Source of the DNA: Bacteroides bouchesdurhonensis
Lineage (GTDB): Bacteria; Bacteroidota; Bacteroidia; Bacteroidales; Bacteroidaceae
Assembly: GCF_900155865.1 (NCBI RefSeq)
Contig: NZ_LT707006.1
Coordinates: 3,016,577-3,080,576, forward strand
Reading direction: 5' to 3'
DNA: 64,000 bases
Numbering within the stretch: position 1 is the stretch's first letter; each line of letters begins with the position of its first letter. Of this stretch, positions 38,654 to 47,351 are shown in pieces. A program made the translations under genes and the position numbers. The notes under the pieces were generated by a model. It saw only the letters and a list, made by a program, of their open reading frames with translations, ran no database searches and was not told the origin of the DNA.

Positions 38654-39661
38654 ATGAAAGTAGCTATTGTTGGCGTAAGCGGAGCCGTAGGACAGGAATT
38701 CCTGCGCGTGCTCGATGAAAGAAACTTCCCGTTGGACGAGTTAGTTTTGTTCGGTTCTAAACGTAGTGCCGGAACAACTTATACTTTCCGCGGTAAACAG
38801 ATCGAGGTCAAACTCTTACAACACAACGATGACTTTAAAGGTGTAGACATTGCTTTCACTTCCGCCGGTGCAGGAACATCCAAAGAGTTCGAAAAGACCA
38901 TCACCCAATACGGTGCCGTGATGATTGATAACTCTAGTGCTTTCCGTATGGACGCTGATGTACCTTTGGTAGTGCCTGAAGTGAATGCCGCCGACGCATT
39001 GGAGCGTCCACGTGGCGTCATTGCCAACCCGAACTGTACAACTATCCAAATGGTAGTTGCACTGAAAGCCATCGAACAGCTTTCCCATATAAAAACGGTA
39101 CACGTTTCTACTTACCAGGCTGCCAGCGGTGCTGGTGCCGCTGCCATGGACGAACTGTACGAACAATATCGTCAGGTATTGGCTAACGAACCTGTTACTG
39201 TAGAGAAGTTCGCCTATCAACTGGCCTTCAACCTGATCCCTCAGATTGATGTGTTTACTGAAAACGGTTATACCAAAGAAGAGATGAAGATGTTTAACGA
39301 AACTCGTAAGATTATGCACTCTGATATCAGAGTCAGTGCTACTTGCGTTCGCGTCCCGGCATTACGTGCTCACTCCGAAAGTATCTGGGTGGAAACTGAA
39401 CGTCCGGTCTCTGTAGAAGAAGCTCGTGAAGCATTCGCAAAAGGTGAAGGTTTGGTTCTTCGGGATAATCCGGCTGAGAAAGAATATCCGATGCCTTTAT
39501 TCCTTGCAGGTAAAGATCCTGTTTATGTAGGACGTATCCGCAAAGATCTGACTAACGAAAACGGATTGACTTTCTGGATTGTAGGTGACCAGATTAAGAA
39601 AGGTGCCGCACTGAATGCGGTACAGATTGCCGAGTACCTGATTAAAGTGAAGAACGTATAA
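38654..39661 (+). CDS. asd: Aspartate-semialdehyde dehydrogenase
   Basis: The 335-aa enzyme has the NADP-binding motif [10 protein letters not shown] at residues 7-16, the catalytic Cys128 in ANPNCTT, and the domain-two Arg/His region ([15 protein letters not shown]). It makes aspartate semialdehyde for lysine, threonine and methionine synthesis and for diaminopimelate. It is monocistronic, with a promoter core upstream and a strong hairpin after it. Confidence 0.97.
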   Translation: MKVAIVGVSGAVGQEFLRVLDERNFPLDELVLFGSKRSAGTTYTFRGKQIEVKLLQHNDDFKGVDIAFTSAGAGTSKEFEKTITQYGAVMIDNSSAFRMDADVPLVVPEVNAADALERPRGVIANPNCTTIQMVVALKAIEQLSHIKTVHVSTYQAASGAGAAAMDELYEQYRQVLANEPVTVEKFAYQLAFNLIPQIDVFTENGYTKEEMKMFNETRKIMHSDIRVSATCVRVPALRAHSESIWVETERPVSVEEAREAFAKGEGLVLRDNPAEKEYPMPLFLAGKDPVYVGRIRKDLTNENGLTFWIVGDQIKKGAALNAVQIAEYLIKVKNV

Positions 39662-39690
39662 TAGAAGAAACCTAAGACTTAAATAATTTG

Positions 39691-39735
39691 TCGGCTTGCA
39701 TTGTGAAATTATTTACAATGTAAGCCGATTTTCAT
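39691..39735 (+). terminator. Terminator of asd
   Basis: A 14-bp stem with one mismatch (TCGGCTTGCATTGT with ACAATGTAAGCCGA) and a 10-nt loop, followed by TTTTCATTTT. Confidence 0.8.
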
Positions 39736-39863
39736 TTTGGGACATAAAAAAAAGAGTGACGGTATATGCACTCAACAAATTACCCATAATACCTTCTTAT
39801 TTTACTGTAGAAACGCCTGTCAAATTCCCCAAAAATGAAAAATAAATAGGAGTAATTCAAAAA

Positions 39864-39918
39864 AACTTCGATGAAATGGGCTATTTTTAGCAAAAAGCGA
39901 AGTTGGTCCGAAATAGCC
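39864..39918. other. Two interlocked inverted repeats (pseudoknot order)
   Basis: AACTTCG (39864-39870) pairs with CGAAGTT (39898-39904), and GGCTATTT (39879-39886) pairs with AAATAGCC (39911-39918). The order A-B-A'-B' permits an H-type pseudoknot or two exclusive hairpins. It lies in the 403-bp gap 39662-40064, which otherwise holds the asd terminator and no recognisable gene. Confidence 0.5.
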
Positions 39919-40064
39919 AGCCATTTTATTTGCTTTAATTACCCAAACTCCTTATCTTGCGGCATCGAAACACACAAATATTCTTGTATCTTTCGGATGG
40001 CTCAATTTTATAAATTACTTTATCTAATATAAAAACACCATTTTTACAAAGCAACTTTGTTAAT

Positions 40065-40270
40065 ATGAAAAAGCCCGACACACCAAACAACATTCCGAAA
40101 ATAATCCACCAGTTATGGTCAGGAGAGGAAAAGCCCTTACCCGAAGATCTTAAAATATTAAGTGAAACCTGGAAAGAATACCATCCCGACAGGGATATGA
40201 ATCCGAAGAGCTGGAAAACAAATTGGAAGAAGCATATTCTATTCATTATTTCTTCAATGCTTGGGTATAA
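40065..40270 (+). pseudogene. Remnant of a GT32-type glycosyltransferase (OCH1-like)
   Basis: The first ~45 codons encode a typical GT32 start: IPKIIHQLWSGEEKPLPEDL and then ETWKEYHPD. After PDRDM the frame departs from the family. In another frame a C-terminal tail EEAYSIHYFFNAWV ends at 40270, resembling the AYAIHHxxxSWV end of the same family. The ~180 codons that normally lie between are missing. It looks like an internal deletion plus a frameshift. It directly precedes the exporter gene that has lost its own 5' part. Confidence 0.7.
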
Positions 40271-40308
40271 TGATAAAAACATTCAACGTTAAACTATTTT
40301 AGAATAGC

Positions 40309-42165
40309 ATGGACCTATCCGGAATACAGAAATGTTGGATCAGCACCCGGAAGGATGGAAAAGATTCAGGCACTGCTTTGGTATTAACTCCGACACCCGA
40401 TTTCTACGAACGGATCGATGACCAGGAGCAACAGAAAAGGAATTTGTCTTTTTATCTCCGCTATCTGTTTCCTTACAGGTCACAGCTCTTCCAGCTTGTA
40501 GCCGGGATGCTATTGGGAAGTGTATTTTCACTCATCCTCCCCTTTCTTACGCAAGCAATGGTCGATCAAGGAATCGGAAACCGCAATCTCAACTTTATCA
40601 CTCTGATACTTATTGCCCAGTTAGTCTTATCAGTCACCCAGATGGGAGTCGGTTTCATCCAAAGCTGGATCAGCCTGCATATGAATACCCGCATAAGTAT
40701 TACTCTAATCTCTGACTTCCTTGCCAAACTGATGAGGTTGCCCATCCGCTTTTTCGACGCAAAGAACATCGGGGATATCATGCAACGCATTGGAGATCAC
40801 GGGCGCATCCAGTCATTTATGACAGGAACCACCTTAACCACTATATTCTCATTCTTCAACTTCTTTGTTTTTGCCTTTATTATGGCCTATTATAACCTGA
40901 CCATATTGGTAGTTTTTTTGGTAGGAAATGCGTTGTATGTAACATGGATATTATCCTTTATGCGTTATCGCCGCAAATTGGATAATGCCCGTTTTGCCCA
41001 AGCTTCCGCCAATCAAAGCAATATGGTACAGCTTATCACCGGTATGCAGGAAATCAAACTGAATAATTGTGAGAAGCAGCAACGCTGGAAATGGGAATCT
41101 ATCCAAGTGAAGCTGTTTAAAATCAGTATCCAAGGAACTGCTTTGGGACAGATTCAGCAAGTGGGTTCTCTCTTTTTCAGCCGGACTACTTCGCTTCTCA
41201 TTTCATTCCTGGCAGCTAAAGCTGTTGTAGACGGAGAAATCACGTTGGGTATGATGATGTCTATCAGTTATATCATCGGTCAGCTATCCGGTCCGATCGG
41301 TCAGGTGATTGGTTTCAGCCAATCCCTGCAAGATGCCAAAATCAGCTTGGAGCGACTGAATGAGATCAATAATAAAGAAGACGAGATCGTAACAGTGGAA
41401 AGCAAAATAAACACACTCCCGGAGGATAAAACAATCAAACTGGAAGATGTCTGCTTCAGCTATGACGGAGCTGAAAGGGAATATGTACTGGAGGATCTGA
41501 ACCTGACTATCCCCCAAAATAAAGTAACAGCGATTGTAGGTGCCAGCGGTAGTGGAAAAACAACTATCATAAAGTTGTTATTAGGCTTCTACGAACCGGT
41601 AAAAGGCAAATTAAAAGTAGGTAATTATTCGCTTACAGACATCAATCCGCACTTGTGGAGGCAGAATACAGGTGCTGTGATGCAGGAAGGGTTCCTTTTC
41701 TCCGATACCATTGCAAACAACATTGCGCTGAGTGAAGAGGCTGTTGACCAAAAGAAACTATTGTATGCCGTAGAAACAGCTAACATTAAAGATTTTATTG
41801 AATCACTCCCTTTAAAGTACAATAGTAAAATAGGCATGGAAGGAAGCGGTGTCAGTCAAGGACAAAAACAACGCCTATTGATTGCGCGGACTATTTATAA
41901 AAACCCGATGTTTCTGTTTTTTGACGAAGCGACCAATGCGCTGGATGCCAATAATGAACGAACCATATTAGATAAGCTAAAAGAATTCTATAAAGGGAGA
42001 ACGGTAGTGATTGTAGCACACAGGCTTAGTACTGTGCAGAATGCTGATAACATTATTGTACTGGATGAAGGTAAAGTAATCGAAGAAGGAACTCATAAAG
42101 AACTGACTGAGAAGAAAGGAGCTTATTATACCTTAGTGAAAAACCAGTTAGAGTTGGGAGTATAA
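40309..42165 (+). CDS. ABC exporter of a RiPP cluster, C39 peptidase domain missing
   Basis: The 618-aa protein has about six membrane helices (residues 50-330) and an ATPase domain with Walker A GASGSGKTT near 411, signature SGVSQGQKQR near 512 and Walker B FLFFDEATNALD near 535. Its first ~35 residues (CWISTRKDGKDSG, LTPTPDFYE) match the very end of the C39 peptidase domain and the linker found in Bacteroides peptidase-containing exporters, but the catalytic Cys and His parts are absent. A stop lies in frame three codons before the ATG. It probably exports the peptide encoded at 45655; the leader would have to be removed by another protease. Confidence 0.85.
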   Translation: MDLSGIQKCWISTRKDGKDSGTALVLTPTPDFYERIDDQEQQKRNLSFYLRYLFPYRSQLFQLVAGMLLGSVFSLILPFLTQAMVDQGIGNRNLNFITLILIAQLVLSVTQMGVGFIQSWISLHMNTRISITLISDFLAKLMRLPIRFFDAKNIGDIMQRIGDHGRIQSFMTGTTLTTIFSFFNFFVFAFIMAYYNLTILVVFLVGNALYVTWILSFMRYRRKLDNARFAQASANQSNMVQLITGMQEIKLNNCEKQQRWKWESIQVKLFKISIQGTALGQIQQVGSLFFSRTTSLLISFLAAKAVVDGEITLGMMMSISYIIGQLSGPIGQVIGFSQSLQDAKISLERLNEINNKEDEIVTVESKINTLPEDKTIKLEDVCFSYDGAEREYVLEDLNLTIPQNKVTAIVGASGSGKTTIIKLLLGFYEPVKGKLKVGNYSLTDINPHLWRQNTGAVMQEGFLFSDTIANNIALSEEAVDQKKLLYAVETANIKDFIESLPLKYNSKIGMEGSGVSQGQKQRLLIARTIYKNPMFLFFDEATNALDANNERTILDKLKEFYKGRTVVIVAHRLSTVQNADNIIVLDEGKVIEEGTHKELTEKKGAYYTLVKNQLELGV

Positions 42166-42166
42166 T

Positions 42167-43483
42167 ATGATGAAAGAGCAAGATAAAAAAGAAGAAGATA
42201 TAATCGAACTCAGAAGCGAAGAATTCCAAGAGGTTCTGAGTGGTATTCCCCCATGGATATTACGCTGGGGCATTACCACTGTTGCTATCATCGTCGTAAT
42301 CTTATTAATCGGCAGCAGCATATTCAAATACCCGGATACCATCACATCCACCATTACGCTTACCGGAAGCAAGCCTGCTGCCAACATCGTAGCAAAGTCA
42401 TCAGGCAAGCTGCAAGAGTTATTTGTGAAGGACAACCAACTTGTACAACCGGGAGATTATCTTGCAGTCATAGAGAATCCGGCTAAAACTGCAGATATCC
42501 TTTACTTGAAAAAATTCCTTCAAAAATATATGTCATCACCCGATTCAATCGTTTCATTGCCACAAAAAGAGATGAATCTGGGGCTCTGCCAAGCACTTTA
42601 TTCATCCTATTACCTGGCATTATCGCAATATATCCAGTTCAGAAAACTAGGGTACTATCAGGACAAGATAGATATGATGAAAGACCGGATCAGCAGAAAT
42701 GAAAAGCACTACCAGGATATGTCGTATCAGGAAGAACTGGTGAGCCGACAACTGGCAATCGCGTATAAACAATATCAAAGAGATTCGACCTTGCACATAA
42801 AGGGGGCAGTATCGGGCAAAGCTTTGGAAACGACTTACAATCAATATATTGCCGGACAGCTTTCTATGGAGAATATGCATTCTACGCTTGAGAATCTGCG
42901 TATTCAACTGGCAGCAATGAAAGAAGATTTACTGGATACTGAATATCAATACATCGACAAAGAGAGTACACTGACTACTCAACTGAAGTCATTAACCATT
43001 CAGTTATTAACAGAAATACAAGCATGGGAAATCAGCTATGCACTGATTGCGCCCATACCCGGGAAAGTTACATTCACTAACTATTGGATAGAAAATCAGA
43101 ATATCATTTCCGGTGATATCGCATTTAGTGTCATCCCTTCATCCAACAATAAATTGATTGGGAAAGCCTTGCTCCCTGCCGAACGATCGGGAAAAGTAAA
43201 AGTAGGTCAGAAGGTGAATATAAGATTCAGCAATTACCCCGATAACGAATTCGGCCTGGTGAAAGGAAAGATACAGAATATCTCTCTTATCTCGGTCAAG
43301 GTGGAGGCTAAAAATCATTATGTAGTTGAAATCGACCTGCCGGATGGGCTAACGACTACTTATGACAAAATACTGCCTTTCGTCTCGGGAATGGAAGGCC
43401 AGGCAGACATCATCACGGACGATCTGTCTCTGCTGGAACGTATATTATTACCTATGAAGAGAATATTAAATGAAAGCTTATGA
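42167..43483 (+). CDS. HlyD-type membrane fusion protein
   Basis: The 438-aa protein has one N-terminal membrane helix (about 33-53), a biotinyl-lipoyl-like segment (AKSSGKLQELFVKDNQLVQPGDYL), a coiled-coil periplasmic part around 130-280 and a C-terminal beta domain (VKVGQKVNIRFSNYP). It bridges the inner-membrane exporter to an outer-membrane channel. It starts 1 bp after the ABC stop and overlaps the next gene by 4 bp. This fits an operon for peptide export. Confidence 0.88.
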   Translation: MMKEQDKKEEDIIELRSEEFQEVLSGIPPWILRWGITTVAIIVVILLIGSSIFKYPDTITSTITLTGSKPAANIVAKSSGKLQELFVKDNQLVQPGDYLAVIENPAKTADILYLKKFLQKYMSSPDSIVSLPQKEMNLGLCQALYSSYYLALSQYIQFRKLGYYQDKIDMMKDRISRNEKHYQDMSYQEELVSRQLAIAYKQYQRDSTLHIKGAVSGKALETTYNQYIAGQLSMENMHSTLENLRIQLAAMKEDLLDTEYQYIDKESTLTTQLKSLTIQLLTEIQAWEISYALIAPIPGKVTFTNYWIENQNIISGDIAFSVIPSSNNKLIGKALLPAERSGKVKVGQKVNIRFSNYPDNEFGLVKGKIQNISLISVKVEAKNHYVVEIDLPDGLTTTYDKILPFVSGMEGQADIITDDLSLLERILLPMKRILNESL

Positions 43484-44166
43484 ATAAACAGGAAGTGCTA
43501 CAACGTACCGCCAGGTATTTAATGCTACACAGTAGCTTTACTGACAAAATCGGGCTATTCGAGGGTAAAATGGGAATTATCCTATTTTTCATGAATTATT
43601 CCAGGTATACGAGGTGTAAAAGATACGAAAAATTTGCTGGGGAACTCATTGATGAGATTTATGCAGAAATACACATCGACTGTTCCCCGGATTTCGGAAA
43701 CGGATTGGCAGGTATTGCCTGGGGAATGGAATATTTAATTAGAAACCATTTCGTAAAAGCAGACCCGAACAAGGTTTTGATAGAGTTGGACAACCGAATT
43801 TTAGAGAGAGATGTCAGAAGGGTGAAAGACTTCTCGGTTGAAAACGGGCTGAAAGGAATTGCAACCTATGTAATCAGCCGTTGTGCAGGCAGAAAGTACT
43901 CATGCATTTTCGAAGAATATATCTTTGATTTGGCACAGGCTCTGCAAGCAAGTACCCCGGATGACAAAGAAAGTTTTCGTCTCGCCGACATTCTACAGGA
44001 TATTATCAATAAGAATGAAACATCCAATGAAACGGATTTCCTGGACAGATTTATAGCTAAAATTCAGATAAAAGATCCACTCAATTTTATCATAGGAAGA
44101 AATTTAGGAATCAGAGGCGGTCATGCAGGAATTGGACTTAAAATGATGCAGGAGGAAAGTGTATGA
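43480..44166 (+). CDS. LanC-like protein, short and without zinc ligands
   Basis: The 228-aa protein matches the first part of the LanC-like protein at 27679-28590: EGKMGIILFF (28-37), YSRYT, KFAGELIDEI and FGNGLAGIAWG (72-82). The C-terminus RGGHAGIGLKMM corresponds to the last toroid repeat. Cys-His-Gly zinc ligands are missing and the length is about half that of real LanC cyclases. It overlaps the HlyD and GT4 genes by 4 bp on either side. A role as a binding or scaffold protein for glycosylation or maturation is inferred. Confidence 0.7.
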   Translation: MNKQEVLQRTARYLMLHSSFTDKIGLFEGKMGIILFFMNYSRYTRCKRYEKFAGELIDEIYAEIHIDCSPDFGNGLAGIAWGMEYLIRNHFVKADPNKVLIELDNRILERDVRRVKDFSVENGLKGIATYVISRCAGRKYSCIFEEYIFDLAQALQASTPDDKESFRLADILQDIINKNETSNETDFLDRFIAKIQIKDPLNFIIGRNLGIRGGHAGIGLKMMQEESV

Positions 44167-45401
44167 CGAAAAAGAAAGTTTATATATTCAACAGTAATTC
44201 GCGTGCTGCCGTATATGGCATTGGAACGTATATTGCACAACTGACCGATTGTCTGAAAGAAGCAGAGATTGAGTTTGGCCTCGTCTATATTCATGCAGAA
44301 GGGGATGAAGTAACGGTAACAGAAGAAGGAGGATACCAATTAATCTCTATTCCGGGTATGAGTTCCAGTAATCCCCGAAGTCGTGAGTATTATGCACGAA
44401 ACATTGCTTATTTGCTGAAAGAATTCATTCCAGTAGAGAAAGGCGTTGAATATATCTTCCATCTGAATTTTATGGGTAATCCGGCATTAGTCAGCAACCT
44501 AAAAAAAATGTTTAGATGCAAAGTCATATTAGTCGCGCATTATTCCAATTGGAGTTTAACTCTGTTGGGAGATAATCTCAAGCTCCAGCGGATTCTGGCA
44601 AAAAGACCTAAAAAACGCGATTATAGCGAGCAGGGCATTGTCAAAGACGTTAAAGAAAATGCAAAAATGATTGCCCAATGTGATAAATTTGTTTGCATTG
44701 CCCGCCATTCTATGGAATCATTTACAAGTATCTGCCGGATAGATGCAAAGAAAACCGTATTAATAAACAACGCACTAAAGGATTGCTATATACCTGTGGA
44801 TGAAGAGGAAAAAAGAATCCTTCGACATAAATATTACATTCAGGAAGGAGTCCCTCTATTGATGTTTGCGGGGCGGTTGGATGAAGTGAAAGGTATCGTT
44901 TTTCTTATTCAGGCATTCAGGAAAGTACTGGAAACATATAAAAATGCCAGATTACTGATTGCAGGGGATGGAAGCTTTAACAGATGGATGAAAGAAGCCA
45001 AAGATATCTGGTCACAAGTAATTTTTACCGGAAGAATAGAGAAGGAAGTCCTTTATGAACTTTATCACATAGCGGATATGGGGATTGTATGTTCCCTCCA
45101 TGAGGAGTTTGGATTTGTAGCTATTGAAATGATGATGAACCAGTTGCCTGTTATTGTATCAGATACAGGAGGTTTATCGGAGATTGTAGAAAACGGCATT
45201 TCAGGACTGAAAGTACCTGTTATGAATGATAGCAAACAACAGGTAATTGACGTTGATGCATTGTCTGCTAAAATGATACAACTGATTGAGCAACCCGATT
45301 ATGCTAAGGTTTTAGCAGTAAACGCCCGAAAAAGATTTCTCGAGAAATATGATCTGACGATTTTCCGACAAAAGATATTGAATCTTTATCGGGAAATTTA
45401 A
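44163..45401 (+). CDS. Family 4 glycosyltransferase
   Basis: The 412-aa GT-B enzyme has an N-terminal domain (IFNSNSRAAVYGIGTYIAQL) and a C-terminal donor domain with LLMFAGRLDEVKGIVFLI, LLIAGDGSFNRWM, VIFTGRIEKEVLYELY and the EEFGFVAIEMM (E-x7-E) motif. It transfers a sugar from a nucleotide donor with retention. It closes the exporter/LanC-like operon and lies 253 bp before the precursor gene, so glycosylation of the peptide or its producer-side partner is plausible but not shown. Confidence 0.85.
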   Translation: MTKKKVYIFNSNSRAAVYGIGTYIAQLTDCLKEAEIEFGLVYIHAEGDEVTVTEEGGYQLISIPGMSSSNPRSREYYARNIAYLLKEFIPVEKGVEYIFHLNFMGNPALVSNLKKMFRCKVILVAHYSNWSLTLLGDNLKLQRILAKRPKKRDYSEQGIVKDVKENAKMIAQCDKFVCIARHSMESFTSICRIDAKKTVLINNALKDCYIPVDEEEKRILRHKYYIQEGVPLLMFAGRLDEVKGIVFLIQAFRKVLETYKNARLLIAGDGSFNRWMKEAKDIWSQVIFTGRIEKEVLYELYHIADMGIVCSLHEEFGFVAIEMMMNQLPVIVSDTGGLSEIVENGISGLKVPVMNDSKQQVIDVDALSAKMIQLIEQPDYAKVLAVNARKRFLEKYDLTIFRQKILNLYREI

Positions 45402-45532
45402 CTCTCGCTGCTGACAATATGTCGGTGATATGTAAAAAACAATTTCTTTTATAACTTTACTATTGATATTTAGTTGATGCTTTCACAATTACCGCACTGT
45501 GCGTGCATTATTGACAACTAATTATGTATTAG

Positions 45533-45582
45533 TATTTATCAATTAACTCATCTGTTTTTTGCTGAAAAGACATTGATAAATA
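45533..45582 (+). promoter_or_regulatory. 11-bp inverted repeat in the leader region of the precursor gene
   Basis: TATTTATCAAT (45533-45543) and ATTGATAAATA (45572-45582) are exact reverse complements 28 nt apart, 73 nt before the precursor ATG. They could be an operator or a leader hairpin. The gap 45402-45654 lacks a good promoter core; TAACTTTA at 45452-45459 is the nearest match. Confidence 0.4.
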
Positions 45583-45654
45583 TCAGGAAGTGAGAAATGA
45601 GAGATATTGTATCATGACTGTTTTTTATTATTAATCTTTTAAAACTAATTAAAG

Positions 45655-45951
45655 ATGAAGAATTTAAAAAGTTTGAACTTGCATCGTCTTGGCCAGGCCG
45701 AGATGACAAGAAAGGAAATGAATGCTCTAACGGGTGGTCAAGGTGGTGATGATTACACTTATGGACCTTATGACATACCCGAAGTCTATGTTTGTGGTTG
45801 CCGTTGCTCAAATGCGACTTGCGGATGCAAATACGAAGGTCCGCAAGAGGGACCTGATGATTCGTATTATGGTGGTTCTAGCACTACTGACAATAATAGT
45901 GCGAATCAAAACAGCCCCGATGCAAGTACGCACGCTTCAATTAGTGCATAA
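45655..45951 (+). CDS. RiPP precursor peptide with double-glycine leader (GG-Bacteroidales type)
   Basis: The 98-aa peptide has a basic helical leader (MKNLKSLNLHRLGQ, EMTRKEMNALTGG) ending in Gly27-Gly28. The core is rich in Tyr, Gly, Asp and Cys: Tyr34, 36, 39, 45, then five Cys at 47, 49, 51, 56 and 58 in the pattern CGCRC-x4-CGC, then Tyr60, 71 and 72, and a low-complexity Ser/Thr/Asn/Asp tail. It is followed by a strong hairpin and by the beta-propeller lipoprotein, maturase and pseudo-rSAM genes. This agrees with natural product precursors that are modified by a radical SAM/SPASM enzyme and exported after cleavage behind the GG. The final modification is unknown. Confidence 0.88.
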   Translation: MKNLKSLNLHRLGQAEMTRKEMNALTGGQGGDDYTYGPYDIPEVYVCGCRCSNATCGCKYEGPQEGPDDSYYGGSSTTDNNSANQNSPDASTHASISA

Positions 45952-46010
45952 AGCAACAAAGCTTATGACCTCTTGTGATAAATAAGTAGGAAATAAACGC
46001 TTTGCAATTG

Positions 46011-46050
46011 ACTCTCTCTACTAATTTTGTAGAGAGAGTTCTCTAATTCT
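46011..46050 (+). terminator. Hairpin terminator/attenuator just after the precursor gene
   Basis: A perfect 11-bp stem (ACTCTCTCTAC at 46011-46021, GTAGAGAGAGT at 46029-46039) with a 7-nt loop, followed by a T-rich stretch. It would make the precursor transcript more abundant than that of the downstream enzymes. Confidence 0.75.
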
Positions 46051-46063
46051 TATTTATTTTTTA

Positions 46064-46156
46064 ATGAATCCACTTAAGAGTACGTTTCTCAGATGCATAC
46101 TCACCAGATGCATTTATGTGGTATTAATTACTTTATTATTGAACTTAATTATATAA
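46064..46156 (+). CDS. Possible 30-aa hydrophobic peptide
   Basis: An ATG-started frame of 30 codons encodes a positively charged start and a hydrophobic tail (YVVLITLLLNLII) that could span a membrane. It lies between the precursor terminator and the beta-propeller gene, ending 6 bp before the latter. In such AT-rich DNA a frame of this length can occur by chance, so this is only a candidate. Confidence 0.25.
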   Translation: MNPLKSTFLRCILTRCIYVVLITLLLNLII

Positions 46157-46162
46157 AATAAT

Positions 46163-47347
46163 ATGAAATATTTAATTGTTATTGTTTGTATACTAGCAGG
46201 TTGTTCCACTAAACCTACATCATCCAGTACTACTGAGACTACAAACGATTCAGTAAAGGATGTTAGAATAGATCCAATAGTTATTGATATGACCAAAACT
46301 CCTAAAAAGGTACTAATTTTGGAAGACATCGCAAATATAGAATATATCCCGTTAGAAACAAATGATAGTACTTTAGTTAATCGCCCTCGTCCAAATGTCG
46401 TTTCAGACCATTATATTATATATCAGAATGACAATGGTCAGATTCATGTATTTAACCGGAAAGGGAAGAGTCTATATTCTTTCAACCGCAGTGGAGGAGG
46501 ACCGGAAGAATATTTCAAAATATATGACATTGTTCTAGATGAAAAAAAGGAAGAATTATTTGTTGAAGATATTCATAAAGAAAAAATTTTCGTTTATTCA
46601 ATCGATGGAAAATTTAAACGCGAACTAGCTTTACCTAGAAAATTTTTTCCTGAATGTTTAATGAATTATGATAAAGATTATCTATTTTGCTATAACGTTT
46701 ACTTTCTGGATCACGCGGATGAGTCAAATCAGGAAGATTGCAGAAAAAGAGATAATCCTTATTTCTTTATTTCGAAACAGACAGGAGAAATAACTCCTTT
46801 GAATTATTGCATACCTAACAGAACGGGTAACAAAGCCAAGGAAATGAAAAATGGGAAAAGAACAGCAATTCTATCTATAGGTATATTCCCTTTGTCTCAA
46901 AACACTCCAGATATTATGATTACAGAACATGTAGACGATACTATTTATTCTCTGAAAGAGAGAAAGCTAACACCTATAATGATAAAGAATCCATCAACAC
47001 ATAAAATGGATCCCCCAATGTTGGTAGGAGTTGATTTTTTTACCGATAGATATATCTCTTTCTTAGCATGTAAGATGAAATTCGAGGAGCGCATATCGTC
47101 TATTAATATGATTTACGACAAACAGTCTGACGAATTCTATCGGCTCGCTACGCGTCTTCCTATTTCCTTCCCAATGAAAGGCGGCAAAATAAATTTACCT
47201 AAAAACACAGCTCTTTGTCGTATAACTCCCGAAAGACTACTTAAAGATTATAACGACGGTAAATTGGAGGGAGAATTGAAAGAGATTGCTTCTAAACTTA
47301 AAGAAGATGACAATCCGGTATTAATGTTGATCAAATTTAAAGAATAA
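46163..47347 (+). CDS. 6-bladed beta-propeller lipoprotein
   Basis: The 394-aa protein has a lipoprotein signal (MKYLIVIVCILAGC, Cys14). It then shows the start pattern of Bacteroides 6-bladed beta-propeller proteins: IDMTKTPKKVLILEDIANIE, YIPLETNDSTLV, IHVFNRKGKSLYSFNRSGGG and FVYSIDGKFKREL. It should be anchored on the periplasmic or outer surface. Such proteins often accompany this type of RiPP cluster. A role in immunity, sensing or export is inferred; none is proven. It lies 4 bp before the maturase gene. Confidence 0.85.
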   Translation: MKYLIVIVCILAGCSTKPTSSSTTETTNDSVKDVRIDPIVIDMTKTPKKVLILEDIANIEYIPLETNDSTLVNRPRPNVVSDHYIIYQNDNGQIHVFNRKGKSLYSFNRSGGGPEEYFKIYDIVLDEKKEELFVEDIHKEKIFVYSIDGKFKRELALPRKFFPECLMNYDKDYLFCYNVYFLDHADESNQEDCRKRDNPYFFISKQTGEITPLNYCIPNRTGNKAKEMKNGKRTAILSIGIFPLSQNTPDIMITEHVDDTIYSLKERKLTPIMIKNPSTHKMDPPMLVGVDFFTDRYISFLACKMKFEERISSINMIYDKQSDEFYRLATRLPISFPMKGGKINLPKNTALCRITPERLLKDYNDGKLEGELKEIASKLKEDDNPVLMLIKFKE

Positions 47348-47351
47348 CACA

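Noticed and set aside
39935..40282. Minus-strand frame of 115 codons with hydrophobic segments
   Set aside because: It lies over the GT32 remnant, whose plus-strand pieces match a known family; no start context or homology is recognised.
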